Shown here: positions 62,455 through 64,000 of the stretch, piece by piece
Numbering within the stretch: the first letter of the stretch is position 1
Layout: the number at the start of each line of letters is the position of its first letter
Origin: Frigoribacterium sp. PvP032
Lineage (GTDB): Bacteria; Actinomycetota; Actinomycetes; Actinomycetales; Microbacteriaceae
DNA: 64,000 nt
Reading direction: 5' to 3'
NCBI RefSeq assembly: GCF_017833035.1
Contig: NZ_JAFIBM010000001.1
Coordinates: 124,001 to 188,000, forward strand
The notes under the pieces: generated by a model
What the model was told of the DNA's origin: nothing
Databases searched by the model: none
Seen by the model: only the letters and a program-made list of their open reading frames with translations
Position numbers and translations under genes: made by a program

Positions 62455-63522
62455 TCAGGCGCGCGGCGGCGCCGTCGTCGAGCCCGCGCGGAACACGCTC
62501 GTGAAGATCGTGCCCGTGGCGGCCTCGCCGGCGAGCAGGGCGAGCACGGCGCGACCGGCCGCGCGGCCCTTCTCGACGGCGGGCTGCACCACGGTGGTGA
62601 GGTCGGCGGCCCGGGGGTCGTCGAGCCGCACCCCGTCGTAGCCCACGACGCTGAGGTCGCCCGGCACGGAGAGGCCGAGGTCGGCAGCGGCGGCGATGAC
62701 GCCCGAGGCCAGCAGGTCGCTCTGGGCGATGATCGCCGTCGGGCGCTCGGACGCCGGCACGTCGAGCAGCTGCGTGCCGGCCCGGTGCCCCTCGGACGTC
62801 CAGCTGCCGCGGGTGACCAGCCCGCCGACGTCGGGGTAGACGAGGCGCGTGCCGCGAAGTCGCTCGAGGGCCGGCCAGGTCGTGCCCGCGGCGACCCGTG
62901 CGTCGGTGATCGCGCCGGTCTCGCGGCCGGGCCCCAGCTCGAGGGCGACGACGGCGACACGGCGGTGACCGAGGTCGTGGAGGTGCTGGGCGAGCAGCCG
63001 GGACGCGCCCACGTTGTCCTCTCCGATGTCGAGCACGCCCTCCATCGGCGGCGCCTCGATCGAGACCAGCGGGATGCCGCGGCGGCGCACCGTCGACACC
63101 GACGAGTCGAGACGGGTGCTGCACCCGAACAGCACCAGGGCGTCGACCGGTGCGTCGAGCAGGCGGGTGTGCTCGCCCTCGGTCTCGGTGAGCAGCAGCA
63201 GGCTGTTGTCGGCAGGGCCCGTGACGTCGGCGATGCCGTCGAGCATGGCGACGTTGATCGGGTCGCGGAAGGCGTTGCTCAGGGTGTCCTCGAGGACGGC
63301 GCCGACGATGCCCGAGCGGCCGCGGCGCAGCGACCGCGCACGAGGGTCGGGCCCGCCGTAGCCGAGGTCGGCGGCGACGGCCAGCACCCGGCTGCGCGTC
63401 TCGTCCGAGACGGGGCCGGCGCCGCTGAACGCCAAGGAGGCGGTGCTCGCGCTGACCCCGGCCGCTCGCGCGACCGCGGCGAGGGTCGGCCTCGCGGCGA
63501 CGTCGCCCTCTGCCCGGCTCAT
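62455..63522 (-). CDS. LacI-family transcriptional regulator
   Basis: A 355-residue repressor. The N-terminal helix-turn-helix and hinge is PTLAAVARAAGVSASTASLAFSGAGPVSDETRSRVLAVAADLGYGGPDPRARSLRRG (about 11-67). The rest is a periplasmic-binding-protein-like sugar domain: GIVGAVLEDTLSNAFRDPINVAMLDGI, DALVLFGCSTR, RGIPLVSIEAPP, RPTAIIAQSDLLASGVIAAAADLGLSVPGDLSVVGYDGVRLDDP and LTTVVQPAVEKGRAAGRAVLALLAG. ATG 63522 follows TAGGCT by 8 nt. No sugar genes are in view, so the effector is unknown. Confidence 0.93.
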   Translation of the reverse strand: MSRAEGDVAARPTLAAVARAAGVSASTASLAFSGAGPVSDETRSRVLAVAADLGYGGPDPRARSLRRGRSGIVGAVLEDTLSNAFRDPINVAMLDGIADVTGPADNSLLLLTETEGEHTRLLDAPVDALVLFGCSTRLDSSVSTVRRRGIPLVSIEAPPMEGVLDIGEDNVGASRLLAQHLHDLGHRRVAVVALELGPGRETGAITDARVAAGTTWPALERLRGTRLVYPDVGGLVTRGSWTSEGHRAGTQLLDVPASERPTAIIAQSDLLASGVIAAAADLGLSVPGDLSVVGYDGVRLDDPRAADLTTVVQPAVEKGRAAGRAVLALLAGEAATGTIFTSVFRAGSTTAPPRA

Positions 63523-63594
63523 GGTGCCGCAGCCTATCCGACGGCGTCGGGACCGCGGCTGGGCCGGGACCACCGCCTCCTGCGTGGCGGCGGC

Positions 63595-63683
63595 TCAGGA
63601 ACTGACGGGTCCGAGTTCCTGATCCGTGCACGACTCAGGACTCACGCTCCTCTCCTCGCGCAGCTCAGGACCCATGTTCCTGA
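63595..63683. repeat. Clustered TCAGGA inverted repeats upstream of the LacI gene
   Basis: TCAGGAACT (63595-63603) and AGTTCCTGA (63614-63622) form a 9-bp stem with a 10-nt loop. A second pair, TCAGGA..TTCCTGA, lies at 63665-63683, and another TCAGGA sits near 63635. The cluster lies between the LacI gene start and the stop of the edge gene; it could be terminators or operator sites. Confidence 0.55.
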
Positions 63684-63707
63684 ACGAGGAGAGAGCGAGC
63701 AGGGGCG

Positions 63708-64000
63708 TCAGCGCTCGTCGGGGCCGAGCGCCACCGCGTAGTCGGCGACGAGCACGGGCACGTCGTCCCACTCGCCGTAGTGGGCCGCGACCTCGACGAG
63801 GTCGACGATCGCTCCCCGCACGTCGTCGGAGATGGCGGGGACGACGCCGTGCACCCGCATCGCCGTCGTCGTGCCCAGGACGGACAGCGGCGTGACGATC
63901 TCGGTGAGCACCTGTCGACGGCTCGCCTCTGGCAGGACGAGCACGAGGAGCCGCACCAGGTCGAGCAGGTGGGCGAGGTCGGCCGGCAGCAGGAGGCCGC
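63708..64000 (-). CDS. Unidentified protein, 5' end beyond the right edge
   Basis: An open frame of about 97 residues continues past the right edge on the minus strand (visible start GLLLPADLAHLLDLVRLLVLVLPEASRRQVLTEIVTPL) and ends with EWDDVPVLVADYAVALGPDER before the stop at 63708. An internal GTG at 63956 is not needed. It is rich in Leu/Val and could be helical. I do not recognise a family. Confidence 0.5.
   Translation of the reverse strand, partial: GLLLPADLAHLLDLVRLLVLVLPEASRRQVLTEIVTPLSVLGTTTAMRVHGVVPAISDDVRGAIVDLVEVAAHYGEWDDVPVLVADYAVALGPDER

Overview
This 64 kb window is high-GC DNA (my impression is about 70 percent or more). It looks like the chromosome of a Gram-positive actinobacterium, most probably family Microbacteriaceae. 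The genus is not certain. The reasons are: a ClpC ATPase, an hpt-ftsH-folP-folB-folK-DUF3180-PH-PH-DUF2520-lysS block typical of the family, a complete coproporphyrin-dependent haem pathway with an iron-sulphur type ferrochelatase and HemQ, an actinobacterial higBA pair, and many genes that begin 6-8 nt after a TANNNT element (leaderless starts). I saw no prophage, plasmid functions, CRISPR array or insertion sequence. Gene content is mostly chromosomal housekeeping.

Layout. 1-6 kb: clpC (cut by the left edge), nadK, the C-terminal remnant of a RIO1-like kinase, a nuclease-like gene flanked by two related hairpins, and a group 2 sigma factor. 6-19 kb: a minus-strand run of small membrane protein, lysS, DUF2520 dehydrogenase-like gene, two PH-domain proteins, DUF3180, folK, folB, folP (with an unusual extension of about 290 residues), ftsH, hpt and tilS. 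Many members overlap by 4 nt. folE and panC, usually part of this block, are missing here. 19-21.6 kb: ppa, an M23 peptidase, then tRNA-Glu, tRNA-Asp and tRNA-Phe, followed by a degenerate second copy of the tRNA-Phe 3' part. 21.6-30 kb: a GT39-like membrane glycosyltransferase, rocD and ddaH divergent from an AsnC/Lrp regulator, and a 1209-codon PutA homologue whose catalytic motifs are all replaced.

30-42.6 kb: MarR regulator, AlkA-like glycosylase, three clustered GntR paralogues with a lone initiating sugar transferase, a TrhO-like rhodanese, a PPOX protein, a DUF4190 protein, pfkA, an NfeD-flotillin pair, an AcuI-like reductase, a fourth GntR paralogue and a stand-alone ABC ATPase. 42.7-55.3 kb: hemL, hemB, hemD, hemC, hemH, hemQ, three small envelope genes, hemY, hemE, a quinone-type oxidoreductase and divergent hemA. 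Together the haem genes encode glutamyl-tRNA to haem b by the coproporphyrin route. 55.3-64 kb: a NUDIX hydrolase, a beta-lactamase-fold protein without its active site, an M13 metallopeptidase, higBA, a uracil/xanthine permease, a MATE exporter, a LacI regulator and a gene cut by the right edge.

The most interesting signals are: (i) the hairpin-flanked nuclease-like gene beside a truncated RIO kinase; (ii) the PutA-like and beta-lactamase-like proteins that keep fold and frame but not catalytic residues; (iii) a decamer, AGGAGGCGCG, present at least 16 times; (iv) two families of long intergenic hairpins that recur in the window; (v) an atypical sigma region 4.2; (vi) a partial tRNA-Phe duplication; and (vii) a window-wide leaderless promoter pattern. 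Everything was read by eye. No similarity search or alignment was run, so family assignments rest on recognised motifs.
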